From Cercophora sp. LCS_1 (taxonomy: Eukaryota > Ascomycota > Sordariomycetes > Sordariales > Lasiosphaeriaceae), in assembly GCA_036250225.1 (NCBI GenBank), contig JAPZLL010000020.1:558001-622000 (forward strand): a stretch of 64,000 nucleotides of DNA. Reading direction: 5' to 3'. Below are positions 63,034 to 64,000 of the stretch, one piece after another. The first letter of the stretch is position 1; the number at the start of each line of letters is the position of its first letter. The notes below the pieces were generated by a model. It saw only the letters and a program-made list of their open reading frames with translations. It ran no database searches and was not told where the DNA came from. The position numbers and the translations under genes are program-made.

Positions 63034-63465
63034 GTGCTTGCACTTAGGGTGGTGAATGATGAAGAGCAACGGTGGATGAGGAACCAGGTCCAAGTATCCC
63101 TTGCCGATCTCCTGCTATCGCCTTTGCAACATGTTCGTGCATGTCAGTCGCGCTTCCGGTTGCATTTCAGTTCCGACTTCAACGTTGCGCCACTTCGACT
63201 CAAGATGCTGCGGACGTTGGGGGTATACGCCACCATCCCTCGGCCAAGTGCCGCCGACCAGAAGTACACCGTGACAATGACGCCGATCTCGCCCCTGTCG
63301 CTTAACGACACCAACGTATCCGGCACCAAGGCCCCCTTGGGCGTCTCCATCATGCTCAACAGCATCTGCCTCTCCTTCGTGCAGAAGGGCCTTTACTGGA
63401 CGACCCGCAACGTTGACCTCCTCAGCGGGCGCAAGACGTCATGGAAGAAGCAATGGTGGGAATGA
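63034..63465 (+). CDS. Hypothetical protein, possibly one exon of a larger gene
   Basis: The second half of this frame (from about 63205, MLRTLGVYATIPRPSAADQK) has strong G/C third-position bias and reads like real protein (YTVTMTPISPLSLNDTNVSG, APLGVSIMLNSICLSFVQKG). The first 55 codons do not. The ATG at 63205 may be the true start. The stop is at 63465. Not recognised. Confidence 0.4.
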   Translation: MLALRVVNDEEQRWMRNQVQVSLADLLLSPLQHVRACQSRFRLHFSSDFNVAPLRLKMLRTLGVYATIPRPSAADQKYTVTMTPISPLSLNDTNVSGTKAPLGVSIMLNSICLSFVQKGLYWTTRNVDLLSGRKTSWKKQWWE

Positions 63466-64000
63466 ATGGAAAGCGCCGTGGAACCAGAAATCCGTCCGCG
63501 TCTGGTACCTCCGAGACGATATCCAGAAACCGCGTGCTGGTTGTGGCTGGAGCGGAACTGCACATCTGCTTGCACATTCAGCATAGACGCTATCAGAGAT
63601 TTCTTTGGGGCAGCTCACAAGGCAGGTGATAGTGTTCGCCTGTGTCACGGACGAGACCGGGGAGACTGTTTCAGGCGGCGGTGTCGGTCGCGAAGTCTGA
63701 AAATGACTAGAAGGTACTGGAGTCCATTCCCGTCTTGGCCCTAGTACCAGCGACGTTCGGGCTCATTGTGTTTCTCATTCTTGCTGCTCCGAGGTGAAGG
63801 GGGTAGGAAATTGTCGTCCAAAAACGGGGTATCAGCCGGAACACGGAAGCACAGAGACGGTGTCCCCCTTGGACCGCATCATAAAGGGCACAGGAAAATA
63901 CAAAACAGATGCGATGGGGGACACGCGAAACATTAAAACACAAGCCACTAGGTAGGTTTCAGGGGCATCGTTTTTTCCATTCCGTTATCCCACCAGGTGC
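63466..64000. other. 3' flank, no gene recognised
   Basis: About 530 bp to the window end with only short frames. Confidence 0.4.

Noticed and set aside
1..64000. CRISPR arrays, prokaryotic operons or origins
   Set aside because: No regularly spaced repeats; introns and gene families show a eukaryotic fungal chromosome.

Overview
The window is nuclear DNA of a filamentous ascomycete, most likely a Sordariomycete. Almost every gene has short GT-AG introns of about 45-100 bp. A complete 5S rRNA gene lies alone between protein genes, which is the dispersed arrangement typical of Pezizomycotina. The protein families are also fungal: HET, 2EXR, Clr5-ankyrin, Bys1-like, LaeA-like methyltransferase, and DUF2235. 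Species cannot be read from the sequence.

Layout. 0-7 kb: a tannase/feruloyl-esterase gene with a damaged splice acceptor, a 3' fragment of a membrane-protein gene, a TauD dioxygenase cut short by an AT-rich insertion, a large atypical short-chain dehydrogenase, and an unknown gene. 7-16 kb: two small secreted proteins, a truncated NB-ARC-type TPR tail, a truncated amidase, and a single-PAH-domain protein with a GC-AG intron. 16-27 kb: the 5S gene, a 1256-aa zinc finger-GTPase-RING-like-patatin protein, a LaeA-like methyltransferase with a 13-nt exon, an LRR-like protein, and a HET gene broken by two stops and a 7-bp tandem duplication. 27-35 kb: a multipass membrane protein, a truncated 5S copy, AT-rich repeat debris with a probable solo LTR, a Bys1-like secreted protein, a permease relic, and an alpha/beta hydrolase broken by a 10-bp tandem duplication. 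35-44 kb: a DUF2235 protein, an unknown gene, a 2EXR protein whose tail runs antisense through a homogentisate-dioxygenase relic, a P450 relic, and the housekeeping gene for Nob1. 44-64 kb: membrane and disordered proteins, a SERAC1-like hydrolase, a MITE-like element, a heme-thiolate peroxidase, a Clr5-ankyrin protein, and small basic proteins.

Functional reading. One core gene (NOB1) sits in a strongly accessory region. That region is rich in modules associated with fungal self/non-self recognition: HET, patatin with a GTPase, a SERAC1-like hydrolase, an NB-ARC/TPR tail, ankyrin repeats, and DUF2235. It is also rich in decaying metabolic genes: tannase, TauD, amidase, permease, hydrolase, homogentisate dioxygenase and P450. 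Several losses can be traced to single events, such as short tandem duplications, a lost splice acceptor, an insertion or a truncation, so decay looks recent. Exon joins given below were worked out by hand from splice signals, reading frame and family resemblance; no database search was possible.
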